Under the pieces are notes generated by a model. The model made no database searches and was not told where the DNA came from. It was given only the letters and a program-made list of their open reading frames with translations. The translations under genes and the position numbers were made by a program. A DNA stretch of 13,910 bases from an uncultured Prevotellaceae bacterium (GTDB lineage Bacteria; Bacteroidota; Bacteroidia; Bacteroidales; Bacteroidaceae): NCBI GenBank assembly GCA_946406585.1, contig CAMJLI010000036.1, forward strand, positions 1-13,910, written 5' to 3'. Shown here in pieces: positions 1 to 6,259 of the stretch. Positions within the stretch are counted from its first letter, which is position 1, and every line of letters begins with the position of its first letter.

Positions 1-412
1 CATCGCCTATCATGTTCCAATAGTTATAGTCTCCCGGCAAGTTGTGGGCTTGGGTGGAGCAGTTGGCAGGTTTGTCGGCACGAACTTTGAATGTCAAGCG
101 ATATTCGTCGCCCACTTCAAGCTTCTCTGGCACAGTGATGAAGAACTGGACATCCCAATCTTGGAGTGTTTCACCCTCCTCTAGGTCTCTCGCAAGCACC
201 TCTGCACAGTGATTGCTTTCGTTCGTTGGGTCAACGACAAGGCGTGCCACTCCCCAGTAACGTTCTCCGTCTATAAACTCATGTGTGGCGAAGCACGATG
301 CGTCGTCGCCTTCACAATCGCCATTCACTACACGGTCTCTGAATGTGTAGGGGTCTTGTGCATAAACGCAGAGGGATATGCAGGCTGTTAGTAGTAAGTA
401 AAGTTTTTTCAT
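1..412 (-). CDS. Secreted CBM-like repeat protein, N-terminal part (cut by window edge)
   Basis: The reading frame opens with ATG at 412 and stays open for 137 codons to the left edge, so only the N-terminus is seen. It begins MKKLYLLLTACISLCVYAQD, a signal peptide with a likely signal peptidase I site after VYA. The rest is one beta-sandwich module (NGDCEG start, ARLVVDPTNESNHC, QFFITVPEKLEVGDEY, KVRADKPA) closely matching the repeats of the complete 743-aa protein at 800-3031, especially its second repeat. The layout (NGD-x-E start, later RAD motif) resembles the CBM4/9/16/22-type galactose-binding-like fold, so binding of a glycan outside the cell is inferred. No catalytic domain is visible. 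Whether it also ends in a dockerin cannot be seen. It is a tandem paralogue of the next gene and has its own promoter box at 573-580. Confidence 0.88.
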   Translation of the reverse strand, partial: MKKLYLLLTACISLCVYAQDPYTFRDRVVNGDCEGDDASCFATHEFIDGERYWGVARLVVDPTNESNHCAEVLARDLEEGETLQDWDVQFFITVPEKLEVGDEYRLTFKVRADKPANCSTQAHNLPGDYNYWNMIGD

Positions 413-572
413 ATAGGTACGTTTTATGTTTATGAATAGTTGTGTCGTCTCTTTGGTCTGTGATTTGATAGCCTTTGCCCTTCTTATTATGTAGTGTGGT
501 TGAGGTACATCTGTCGTTCTTTTCTTGGAAAGGCAATGAAAAAACAAACAATCTGCTGAAATATTTCGTTTG

Positions 573-580
573 CAAAAGTA
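573..580 (-). promoter_or_regulatory. Bacteroidetes -7 promoter box of the left paralogue
   Basis: On the minus strand this reads TACTTTTG, matching the Bacteroidetes -7 consensus TAnnTTTG. It lies about 160 nt upstream of the ATG at 412. The bases just upstream (CAAAAAGCAT) also occur just upstream of the -7 box of the neighbouring paralogue (3138-3145). No clear TTTG -33 element is seen at the usual spacing. The rest of the gene-free stretch 413-723 is AT-rich leader and spacer in which I see nothing else. Confidence 0.55.
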
Positions 581-723
581 ATGCTTTTTGACTAAATGGC
601 ATTTTTCTTTTGTTTCGGTGTTTTTTTTGTATATAACATTTTGGCAAGAAAACATGAAAAAATGATCTTTTGCCACTATCGTGTTAAGTTTTGTTGCTTA
701 TATTAAGAAAGCATGTATGTCCA

Positions 724-762
724 TAAAAAGACAGTCCGAAGAACCATGCCTTCGGACTGTCT
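724..762 (-). terminator. Rho-independent terminator of the 743-aa gene
   Basis: A perfect 13-bp stem (729-741 with 750-762) encloses an 8-nt loop. On the minus strand the stem is followed directly by TTTTTATGG. It lies about 38 nt beyond the stop codon of the 743-aa gene and before the left paralogue, so the two tandem genes are likely separate transcription units. Confidence 0.9.
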
Positions 763-799
763 GCTATTAAGAATCGCGAAATTCAGTCTTTTGTCTTAA

Positions 800-3031
800 T
801 TAGAAGCCAAGGATTATGTTAACGATGCCCATTACGTCTGTAACGGAGATGTCATCATTACCATCGATGTCGGCATTTGCTTTAATGAATTTGTCAGATG
901 GATAGCCAAGGAGGTAGGACACGGTTGCTGAAATGTCATGGACGTCGATTACACCATCGCCATTGACATCACCAAGCAACACTGGGTTGGCATTGACAAA
1001 TTTCACATTATATACATAGTACCATCCGTCTTGTACGAAGGCGATACGGGTGTTGATGTCTTCGCTTATTGGCTCTTGACCGATATTGTTCACAACGAAA
1101 TTGGCCAATTTGTTTTCAGCATCCTCTGCCGTCACTTCGAAGGTGATTGTTCCATCAGGGTCGCTGATGCCTTGCAAGTTGAAGATGGCACCCTGGCTTG
1201 TGGCTGAAACGTTGGTGTTTGAAAGGCTTTCAGCTTCTTGTACTTTCAGATTCTCGCCTGTGATGAGGCCATTGAAGTCTTGGGTGTCCAAAATATACAG
1301 GGCATTGGTCATGTCAACCGTGGTGGTGCTTTCCTCGTCAGGAGCAGGTACTGGCAGTACGATTTCCTCTGAACCTACGATGAGGTCTTCTTCTGTCACG
1401 ATGTCTTGGTCGATGTTGAATTCAATGTTGCGGAAGTAGTAGTTGTTCACTTCCTTCAGCACGTTGCAGTTGAAAGCAATGGTGTATCCACCTGCTTGAT
1501 TTGCACTTACAATGCCATTCACCTCAAATGTTTGCCATGTTGGAGTCAAGTCGAAGTTGCCTACCATTTCAATGTGCTGGAAGTCGCCAGGTGCCCTGTG
1601 AATCTGTGATTGGATTTGTGCATTCTTGTCTGCACGGGCTTCCATCACGAACTTGTATTTCTCACCTTCAATCAACTTGTGGCTGCTTGTAAAGAAGAAC
1701 TGAGTCTGCCAGTCTGTGATGGTCTCTTCACCAGTTTCTGGGTTGGGGGATGATGCTACAGATGTCACGTTCATGGCGCGTGAGCCGTCTTCCAATGTCA
1801 CGATGCGTGCCGGGCGGTCGATGCCATCAGCGCCGTCACGGCCAATGAAGTTGCTGACGAGGTCGGTCTCAAGGTCACCATTTCTTGCCATGTTGAACCA
1901 GTTTTCAATGACCTTAGCCTTCTTCACTTCAAACTTGATGTCGTCGAAGTAGTAGTTGTTGGCTTCATTTGATACGGCAAGGTTGAAAGCGATGGTGTGT
2001 AGTTCAGGTTGTGTGTCGCTTGAAGCCTGTTCTGCGGTGATGGTGCCAGTTCTTGTGATTTCCACCCAGTTGGTGGTGAAGTTCACATCACCAATCATAG
2101 CCCAGTGAATGTATTGGCCAGGTTGGTTTTGTGCCTGGGTTTGGCCGGTGGCTGGTTTGTCGGCCCGTACCTTGAAGGTTACGCGGTATTCGTCGCCAAG
2201 CTCAAGTTTGGGGGCTACAGTGATAAAGAATTGGCTGTCCCATTCCTGGAAGTTGTCTATTCCTTCTCCATCCCTTGATGTAACGATGGCGCAGTGGTTG
2301 CTTTCGTTTGTCGGGTCGACAACGAGACGGGCATTGCCATTGTATCTTTCGCCGTTCAACCAATCTTGAGCAAAGAAGTTGGTCACTTCTGTGCCTTCCA
2401 TGTTTCCATTGGTGATGAGGTCAGTGTAGTCGCTATAGTCAGGTTTCTTAATTTCAACCTTGATGTCGTCGAAGTAGTAGTTGTTGGCTTCCTTTAGTAC
2501 AGCAAGGTTGAAAGCGATGGTATGGCATTCAGGTTGGTTGTTTCCTGTTGCCTGTTCTGTGGAGATGGTGCCAGTTCTTGTTATTTCCACCCATTCTGTT
2601 GTGAAGTCGACATTTCCAATAAATTCCCAATGCATGTATTGCCCAGGTTGGTTGTGTGCTTGGGTTTGTCCAGTGGCAGCCTTGTCGGCACGCACTCTCA
2701 TTGTAACACGATACTGGTCGCCAGCCTCAAGTTTGTCTGGCACTGTGATGAAGAACTGGCTGTCGAAGTCTTCAATACCACCAGTGCCAAGAGAGTCTCT
2801 CGATGCCACAACGGCACATTTGTTTGCTGCATCTGTTGGGTCAGCAATAACACGGGCAGGTCCCCAGTACTGTTGTAAACCATTTTCACCTTCCACCCAT
2901 TCCTTTCCAGTAAAGCATGACATGTCGCTGCCTTCCATGTCGCCATTGGTGATGAGATCAACGTAGTCGCTTTGTGCAAATCCGCTTAGGGATAAGCAGC
3001 ATGTGGTTAATAAGATAAATAATTTTTTCAT
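800..3031 (-). CDS. Secreted protein with three CBM-like repeats and a C-terminal dockerin
   Basis: The protein has 743 aa. Residues 1-19 are a signal peptide (MKKLFILLTTCCLSLSGFA, cleavage before QS). Three tandem beta-sandwich modules follow at about 22-196, 201-371 and 376-541. Each starts near an NGD/NGN-x-E motif, carries a central RAD motif (V/A-RAD-K) and ends with NNYYFDDI or NNYYFRNI; the pattern resembles CBM4/9/16/22-type carbohydrate-binding modules. Residues 542-686 form a less repetitive, probably Ig-like linker. Residues 687-743 are a type I dockerin-like pair of calcium loops (DVNGDGVIDVHD, DIDGNDDISVTD) ending at ILGF. No glycosidase, esterase or protease motif is seen, so a binding, adhesive or scaffold-associated role at the cell surface is inferred. 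The protease at 6260-8926 ends in a related dockerin. ATG 3031 is chosen because it starts the signal peptide. Confidence 0.92.
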   Translation of the reverse strand: MKKLFILLTTCCLSLSGFAQSDYVDLITNGDMEGSDMSCFTGKEWVEGENGLQQYWGPARVIADPTDAANKCAVVASRDSLGTGGIEDFDSQFFITVPDKLEAGDQYRVTMRVRADKAATGQTQAHNQPGQYMHWEFIGNVDFTTEWVEITRTGTISTEQATGNNQPECHTIAFNLAVLKEANNYYFDDIKVEIKKPDYSDYTDLITNGNMEGTEVTNFFAQDWLNGERYNGNARLVVDPTNESNHCAIVTSRDGEGIDNFQEWDSQFFITVAPKLELGDEYRVTFKVRADKPATGQTQAQNQPGQYIHWAMIGDVNFTTNWVEITRTGTITAEQASSDTQPELHTIAFNLAVSNEANNYYFDDIKFEVKKAKVIENWFNMARNGDLETDLVSNFIGRDGADGIDRPARIVTLEDGSRAMNVTSVASSPNPETGEETITDWQTQFFFTSSHKLIEGEKYKFVMEARADKNAQIQSQIHRAPGDFQHIEMVGNFDLTPTWQTFEVNGIVSANQAGGYTIAFNCNVLKEVNNYYFRNIEFNIDQDIVTEEDLIVGSEEIVLPVPAPDEESTTTVDMTNALYILDTQDFNGLITGENLKVQEAESLSNTNVSATSQGAIFNLQGISDPDGTITFEVTAEDAENKLANFVVNNIGQEPISEDINTRIAFVQDGWYYVYNVKFVNANPVLLGDVNGDGVIDVHDISATVSYLLGYPSDKFIKANADIDGNDDISVTDVMGIVNIILGF
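1409..2968 (-). repeat. Three tandem intragenic repeats encoding CBM-like modules
   Basis: Repeat units lie at about 2444-2968, 1919-2431 and 1409-1906. The first two are close at DNA level: a 33-nt stretch is identical at 1934-1966 and 2459-2491, giving a 525-nt (175-codon) period there. Repeat 3 is more diverged but keeps the RAD motif and the NNYYF ending. The similarity of units 1 and 2 suggests recent duplication or gene conversion. Confidence 0.85.
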
Positions 3032-3137
3032 GTTTGATTAGTAATTTGTGAAATATGTATAGTTGGTTTTTAGTTCTGTAAACTTGTTTTTTCAGCTTTA
3101 TTAAGGTGTTTCTTGGATCATGCTTGCAAATCAGCGA

Positions 3138-3145
3138 CAAAGATA
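3138..3145 (-). promoter_or_regulatory. Bacteroidetes -7 promoter box of the 743-aa gene
   Basis: On the minus strand this reads TATCTTTG, a full match to TAnnTTTG, about 106 nt upstream of the ATG at 3031. The upstream GACAAAAAGCAT block is nearly the same as that upstream of the left paralogue's box (573-580). A TTG lies only 11 nt upstream, so the -33 element is not canonical. Confidence 0.6.
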
Positions 3146-3445
3146 ATGCTTTTTGTCAATTGTGATTTCATTTAGTGTTTCCGCATTTTTTTTCAATGAA
3201 ACATTATGCAAAAAATACTACTATATTTTGTTTTAAGCGACATTTCAAGTGTTTTTATTTCTTCTTTTTTTATTTTTGCTGTTGCAAATTGATTGTTCTT
3301 GATTGTTGCTTTTCGTGGCAGTCGTGTGTCTTACAGCTCGTGCCTTATGCTTGCTTGACACTATGCCATTGCCTTTATTTTGTGTGAAAACAAAAACGAA
3401 AACATGTGCCAAATGACGACCAAAAAATAAATATTCTTCTTTTTG
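3146..3445. other. Gene-free AT-rich spacer
   Basis: I see no supported gene, RNA or strong hairpin here. A short direct repeat (TTGATTGTT twice, near 3290-3308) is the only pattern noted and is probably chance in this T-rich stretch. The spacer separates the divergent promoters of the minus-strand 743-aa gene and the plus-strand tRNA-Arg. Confidence 0.6.
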
Positions 3446-3477
3446 TTTGGTTTTCAACGCAAAAAGTATTAATTTTG
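3446..3477 (+). promoter_or_regulatory. Canonical Bacteroidetes promoter of tRNA-Arg
   Basis: TTTG at 3446-3449, a 20-nt spacer, then TAATTTTG at 3470-3477. This matches the sigma-ABfr arrangement (TTTG, about 20 nt, TAnnTTTG). Transcription would begin a few bases before the tRNA 5' end at 3491. Confidence 0.8.
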
Positions 3478-3490
3478 CACCCGCTTTGAT

Positions 3491-3564
3491 GGTTCCGTAG
3501 CTCAGCTGGATAGAGCAACTGCCTTCTAAGCAGTAGGTCTTGGGTTCGAGCCCCAACGGAATCA
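3491..3564 (+). tRNA. tRNA-Arg (anticodon TCT)
   Basis: The 74-nt cloverleaf folds by hand: acceptor GGTTCCG with CGGAATC (one G-U), D stem GCTC/GAGC, anticodon stem ACTGC/GCAGT around loop CTTCTAA (anticodon UCU, reading AGA and probably AGG), and a perfect T stem TTGGG/CCCAA. The CCA end is not encoded. It is followed by a terminator and preceded by a strong promoter, so it is a single-gene unit. Confidence 0.96.
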
Positions 3565-3570
3565 CATGGA

Positions 3571-3608
3571 AAAGAGAGAGTTGCCACTTGGATGACTCTC
3601 TTTTTTTT
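3571..3608. terminator. Bidirectional terminator between tRNA-Arg and the MFS gene
   Basis: A 7-bp stem, AGAGAGT (3575-3581) with ACTCTCT (3595-3601), is flanked by an A run on the left and eight Ts on the right. The A-U flanks extend the stem. Read on the plus strand it ends tRNA-Arg. Read on the minus strand it is followed by TTTT and can end the MFS gene, whose stop is at 3639. Confidence 0.85.
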
Positions 3609-3638
3609 GCTTGCATTTAACAAGACATGAGTTTTTCG

Positions 3639-4820
3639 TCAATCGTTATCTTCCTTGATGTTTGGAAGAAAATATGTGACAACCCCAAGAAGGGGAAGAA
3701 AGGCTGTCACTTGAAAGACATGTTGGATGCTCGTAAGGTCGGCCAACCAACCGAAAATGGCTGAGCCGATGCCGCCAAGACCAAAAGACAATCCAAAAAA
3801 GGCACCCGATATCATGCCTACATTGCCAGGCAGCAATTCTGTGCCATATACAAGGATTGCCGACATGGCAGAAGACATCACCATCCCTACAAAGATTGCC
3901 AATATTATGGTCCATGTGAGATTGCAATATGGAAGAAGAAGGGCAAAGGGGGAGGAGCCAAGTATGCTGACCCAGATGACATATTTGCGACCGTATCTGT
4001 CACCTATCTCGCCGCCTATTAGAAGACCTATGGCAGTGGATACAAGAAAGGCAAATAGCACGTATTGTGAGGAGGCGACAGAGAGGCCAAACTTGTCCAT
4101 CATGTAAAAGGTGAGGTAGCTCTGGATGTTGGCAGTGTAAAAATCTTTTGAGAACATGAGAACCAATAACACCAAAAGGGCTGTTGTTATCTGTCTACGA
4201 CTCAAATGGCTCTCGTTCTCAATGTCGAAATTGCTCTTGCTGCGGCCATAAGTCTCTATCTGTCGCTTGTACCAACTGCCTATCCTTGCGAGCAAGAAAA
4301 CTGCCGTGACAGCAAGAAGGGCAAACCAGCGTATGCTGCCCTGACCGTGAGGGACGACAACAAGTGCTACAGCGACAGGCCCTATGGCACGACCTACATT
4401 GCCACCTATCTGAAATATGGACTGGGCCATTCCCTTGGCTCCTCCCGAAGCAAGTCTGGCTACTTTTGATGATTCGGGATGGAGTACCGATGAGCCTACT
4501 CCCACGAATGCCACTGAAAACAATACTGCAGAAAAGCTGTCTGCCATTGACAACAGCATGAGGCCTGTAAGAGTGAAACACATGCCTATGGCCAATCCAT
4601 AGGGCCGGGGATGCTTGTCGGAAAAGTATCCTACCAAAGGCTGAAGAAGGGATGAGGTGATTTGGTTGGTGAGGGTTATCACTCCTATTTGTACAAAACT
4701 CAGACCCAGCGACTCTTTGATCATGGGGTATATGGCAGGGATGACTGCCTGGAACATATCGTTAAGAAGATGACCCAAACTGACCAAAAGCAATATGGAT
4801 AAAGTCGCTTTGCCTTTCAT
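3639..4820 (-). CDS. MFS exporter, fosmidomycin resistance (Fsr) family
   Basis: The 393-aa inner-membrane protein has about 12 hydrophobic segments, which is the usual Fsr size (around 400 aa). The N-terminal half carries the MFS loop motif GYFSDKHPRPYG (residues 64-75) and HPESSKVARLASG (114-126), close to the HPEASR-type motif of Fsr. The C-terminal half carries the matching loop GEIGDRYGRKY (270-280). Family members export small molecules by proton antiport, and E. coli Fsr confers fosmidomycin resistance; the substrate here is unknown. ATG 4820 (MKGKATLSIL) is chosen because the frame extending to 5015 runs backwards through the tRNA-Phe gene and its terminator, so that N-terminus is an artefact. 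The 52-nt gap to the tRNA-Phe terminator shows no TAnnTTTG box, so expression may depend on read-through from tRNA-Phe. Confidence 0.9.
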   Translation of the reverse strand: MKGKATLSILLLVSLGHLLNDMFQAVIPAIYPMIKESLGLSFVQIGVITLTNQITSSLLQPLVGYFSDKHPRPYGLAIGMCFTLTGLMLLSMADSFSAVLFSVAFVGVGSSVLHPESSKVARLASGGAKGMAQSIFQIGGNVGRAIGPVAVALVVVPHGQGSIRWFALLAVTAVFLLARIGSWYKRQIETYGRSKSNFDIENESHLSRRQITTALLVLLVLMFSKDFYTANIQSYLTFYMMDKFGLSVASSQYVLFAFLVSTAIGLLIGGEIGDRYGRKYVIWVSILGSSPFALLLPYCNLTWTIILAIFVGMVMSSAMSAILVYGTELLPGNVGMISGAFFGLSFGLGGIGSAIFGWLADLTSIQHVFQVTAFLPLLGVVTYFLPNIKEDND

Positions 4821-4871
4821 GCCTCTTTTTGAATGCTTGTTGCCCCTTTCCCCTTGTTGGCTGCGAGGAAT

Positions 4872-4903
4872 AAAAAAACCCGGCTCCTTGCGGAAAACCG
4901 GGC
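4872..4903 (-). terminator. Rho-independent terminator of tRNA-Phe
   Basis: On the minus strand, CCCGG pairs with CCGGG (4898-4902 with 4879-4883). Inside is a small TCC-GCAA-GGA stem-loop, and seven Ts follow. It lies 16 nt after the tRNA-Phe 3' end and about 50 nt before the MFS start codon. Confidence 0.8.
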
Positions 4904-4918
4904 TAATGAAAGGAGGAG

Positions 4919-4991
4919 TGGTACCTCCAGGAATCGAACCGGGGACACACGGATTTTCAGTCCGATGCTCTACCAACTGAGCTAAGGCACC
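4919..4991 (-). tRNA. tRNA-Phe (anticodon GAA)
   Basis: The 73-nt cloverleaf runs from GGTGCCT at 4991 to AGGTACC and discriminator A at 4919. The D arm is GCTC/GAGC, the anticodon loop is CTGAAAA (GAA, Phe), and the T loop TTCGATT is standard. CCA is not encoded. Two irregular pairs are seen: T27-T43 at the outer end of the anticodon stem (TCGGA/TCCGT) and C51-T63 in the middle of the T stem (CCCGG/CCTGG). There is also a G-T wobble in the acceptor stem. All conserved loop bases are present, so it is called functional, with a note in the findings. Confidence 0.93.
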
Positions 4992-5012
4992 ATGTCTTTC
5001 GTTTTGCGGTTG

Positions 5013-5020
5013 CAAAGGTA
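5013..5020 (-). promoter_or_regulatory. Bacteroidetes -7 box upstream of tRNA-Phe
   Basis: On the minus strand this reads TACCTTTG, a TAnnTTTG match, 21 nt upstream of the tRNA 5' end. No TTTG is seen about 20 nt further upstream, so the -33 element is weak. Confidence 0.55.
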
Positions 5021-5235
5021 ATCTGATTTTCTCGAATTACCATCATATATCTTGAAAAAACCATTCTGTTTAACATTTATTAATTGTTTTTGTTGAAACT
5101 TGGGGCTTACACCTTATATAATATATAAAGGAAAGGCTCCTTTTTTATTTCAAGTACACATTGCCTTGCCCTCAAATCGATTGTTGGGTTTTTACTCCTA
5201 ATCAGTAGCAGGTGGAAAATAAAAACACTAAAAAA
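5021..5235. other. Gene-free AT-rich spacer with a small orphan hairpin
   Basis: I see no gene here. The stretch holds a near-palindromic AT run (5114-5128) and, just after it, a short hairpin, AAAGGA (5127-5132) with TCCTTT (5138-5143), followed by TTTATTT on the plus strand. This could be a weak terminator, but no plus-strand gene precedes it. The spacer lies between the divergent tRNA-Phe and 258-aa gene promoters. Confidence 0.4.
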
Positions 5236-5267
5236 TTTGGCTTGTAAAACCAAATTTGCTATCTTTG
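5236..5267 (+). promoter_or_regulatory. Canonical Bacteroidetes promoter of the 258-aa gene
   Basis: TTTG at 5236-5239, a 20-nt spacer, then TATCTTTG at 5260-5267, with the same spacing as the tRNA-Arg promoter. This predicts a leader of roughly 75 nt before the ATG at 5350. Confidence 0.82.
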
Positions 5268-5349
5268 CCACATGAATGTTTCAATTCGTAATCAACGTGC
5301 TTTCATTTACAACACAATCGAGATCTATAATAACTAAAACCATACGATT

Positions 5350-6126
5350 ATGAAGAAGTTTTACCTTATTGCTATTATGGCTGCCTTGACATTGACAGCA
5401 AGTGCACAGCAGAAATTGAACATAAGCACTTATGCAGGTACCGACCTTGCCAGATATGATGGCGTGGAGTGCAATGTGAACATGAACAGATACATGTTCA
5501 ATGGATGGAACACCATTGCCCTGCCTTTTGATATGACAGAGGCAGAACTTAATGAAACTTTCGGGGCTGACTGCCAACTAGAAAAACTCGTAGCAGCGGA
5601 AAATGAGGGAGCGAGCGTGAAACTATACTTCCAAGACTGCAAGGCAGGAGGCATCAAGGCCAATACTCCTTACATTCTCCACTATACAGGCGAGAATGCC
5701 AACAAGAACATCAGCAAACTGGCTGTGGTTGCCGATGAGAAAGCTGCCATAACGCTGACTACTAAAAATGGCGAGACTGTTACCATGGCAAGTGCCAGGA
5801 AACATATAGATGGCATTGGTTTCTATGGAGTGTTGGCAGCCGACAATTCCGAAGCTCAGTTTGTGGCTGTAGACGGGAGCAAGAGCGGCTTCTATGCTTC
5901 AAGATGCTACATCAAGCTGGCTTCTGGAAATGATGCCCAACTATCTACCATACATATTGGTGCAGGAGAAGTGGCAAGCATTGCCGCCATCGCTGCTTCT
6001 GCTGAAAAAGTGGATGTGTACAACGTTTCTGGAATGAGAGTTGCCAAAGGCATAAAGGCATCGGATTTGAACAAGATGCAGCCAGGCATCTATGTGGTCA
6101 ATGGCCAGAAGGTTCTTGTTAAGTAA
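5350..6126 (+). CDS. Exported protein with Por/T9SS-like C-terminal tail, unknown function
   Basis: The protein has 258 aa. Residues 1-19 are a signal peptide (MKKFYLIAIMAALTLTASA, cleavage before QQ). The body holds a GWNTIALPFDMTEAEL stretch (52-67), a W-x-T-x-x-LPF pattern I associate with secreted Prevotella/Bacteroides proteins of unknown function. Residues 218-258 (VDVYNVSGMRVAKG, then PGIYVVNGQKVLVK) fit the Por secretion-tail pattern: a Y-N-x-x-G strand, then GIYVV, then a terminal basic residue. This suggests export through the type IX system and surface attachment or release, but the tail is short and the assignment is inferred from pattern alone. No enzymatic motif is recognised. 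The gene has a strong promoter and its own terminator, and lies 133 bp upstream of the C10 protease, so a role linked to that protease is possible but unproven. Confidence 0.85.
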   Translation: MKKFYLIAIMAALTLTASAQQKLNISTYAGTDLARYDGVECNVNMNRYMFNGWNTIALPFDMTEAELNETFGADCQLEKLVAAENEGASVKLYFQDCKAGGIKANTPYILHYTGENANKNISKLAVVADEKAAITLTTKNGETVTMASARKHIDGIGFYGVLAADNSEAQFVAVDGSKSGFYASRCYIKLASGNDAQLSTIHIGAGEVASIAAIAASAEKVDVYNVSGMRVAKGIKASDLNKMQPGIYVVNGQKVLVK

Positions 6127-6145
6127 CTTTTTCTAATTCATCATA

Positions 6146-6190
6146 TTGGCGGTTGGCTTCTTTGAAGACTTCCGCCAAATTTTTGCTTTT
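6146..6190 (+). terminator. Terminator after the 258-aa gene
   Basis: TTGGCGG (6146-6152) pairs perfectly with CCGCCAA (6172-6178). An inner CTTC/GAAG stem can form in the loop, and ATTTTTGCTTTTTG follows. It lies 20 nt after the stop codon and should separate the gene from the protease at least in part. Confidence 0.8.
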
Positions 6191-6192
6191 TG

Positions 6193-6230
6193 CTGTAAAG
6201 TACATGTGCTGGACTTTTTATACTTTACGG
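6193..6230 (+). promoter_or_regulatory. Inverted repeat in the leader of the C10 protease gene
   Basis: GTAAAGTA (6195-6202) and TACTTTAC (6221-6228) are perfect 8-bp inverted copies, extendable by a T-G and a C-G pair, with an 18-nt loop. It sits between the upstream terminator and the protease ATG and is followed by an A-rich run (6241-6249). It could be an operator, an RNA hairpin in the leader or a second attenuator. No TAnnTTTG promoter box is clear in this gap. Confidence 0.4.
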
Positions 6231-6259
6231 CTATTATCTTAAAAAAAAATCAAAATATT

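Noticed and set aside
378..412. Lipobox-like LTAC at residues 8-11 of the left paralogue
   Set aside because: The Cys is too early and is followed by more hydrophobic residues up to VYA-QD, which fits signal peptidase I better; the complete paralogue has no valid lipobox.
2481..2966. 161-codon plus-strand open frame and shorter neighbours over 800-3031
   Set aside because: They are antisense shadows of the repeat-rich 743-aa gene, and the same shadow recurs over repeat 2.
3491..3564. tRNA-Arg as an integration site for a mobile element
   Set aside because: No duplicated tRNA 3' end, integrase or foreign gene block is seen in the window.
3245..3623. Two minus-strand open frames of 123 and 82 codons
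   Set aside because: Both run antisense through tRNA-Arg and its terminator (a PLGLEPKTYCLEG-type tRNA artefact) and have low-complexity, Lys/Asn/Phe-rich composition.
4821..5015. 65-residue N-terminal extension of the MFS exporter frame
   Set aside because: It is a translation of the tRNA-Phe gene and its terminator (LAQLVEHRTENPCVPGSIPG is a familiar tRNA mistranslation); the membrane protein starts at ATG 4820.
6146..6259. Upstream TTG start adding 38 residues to the C10 protease
   Set aside because: The extension translates the terminator and leader hairpin; a clean signal peptide begins at ATG 6260.
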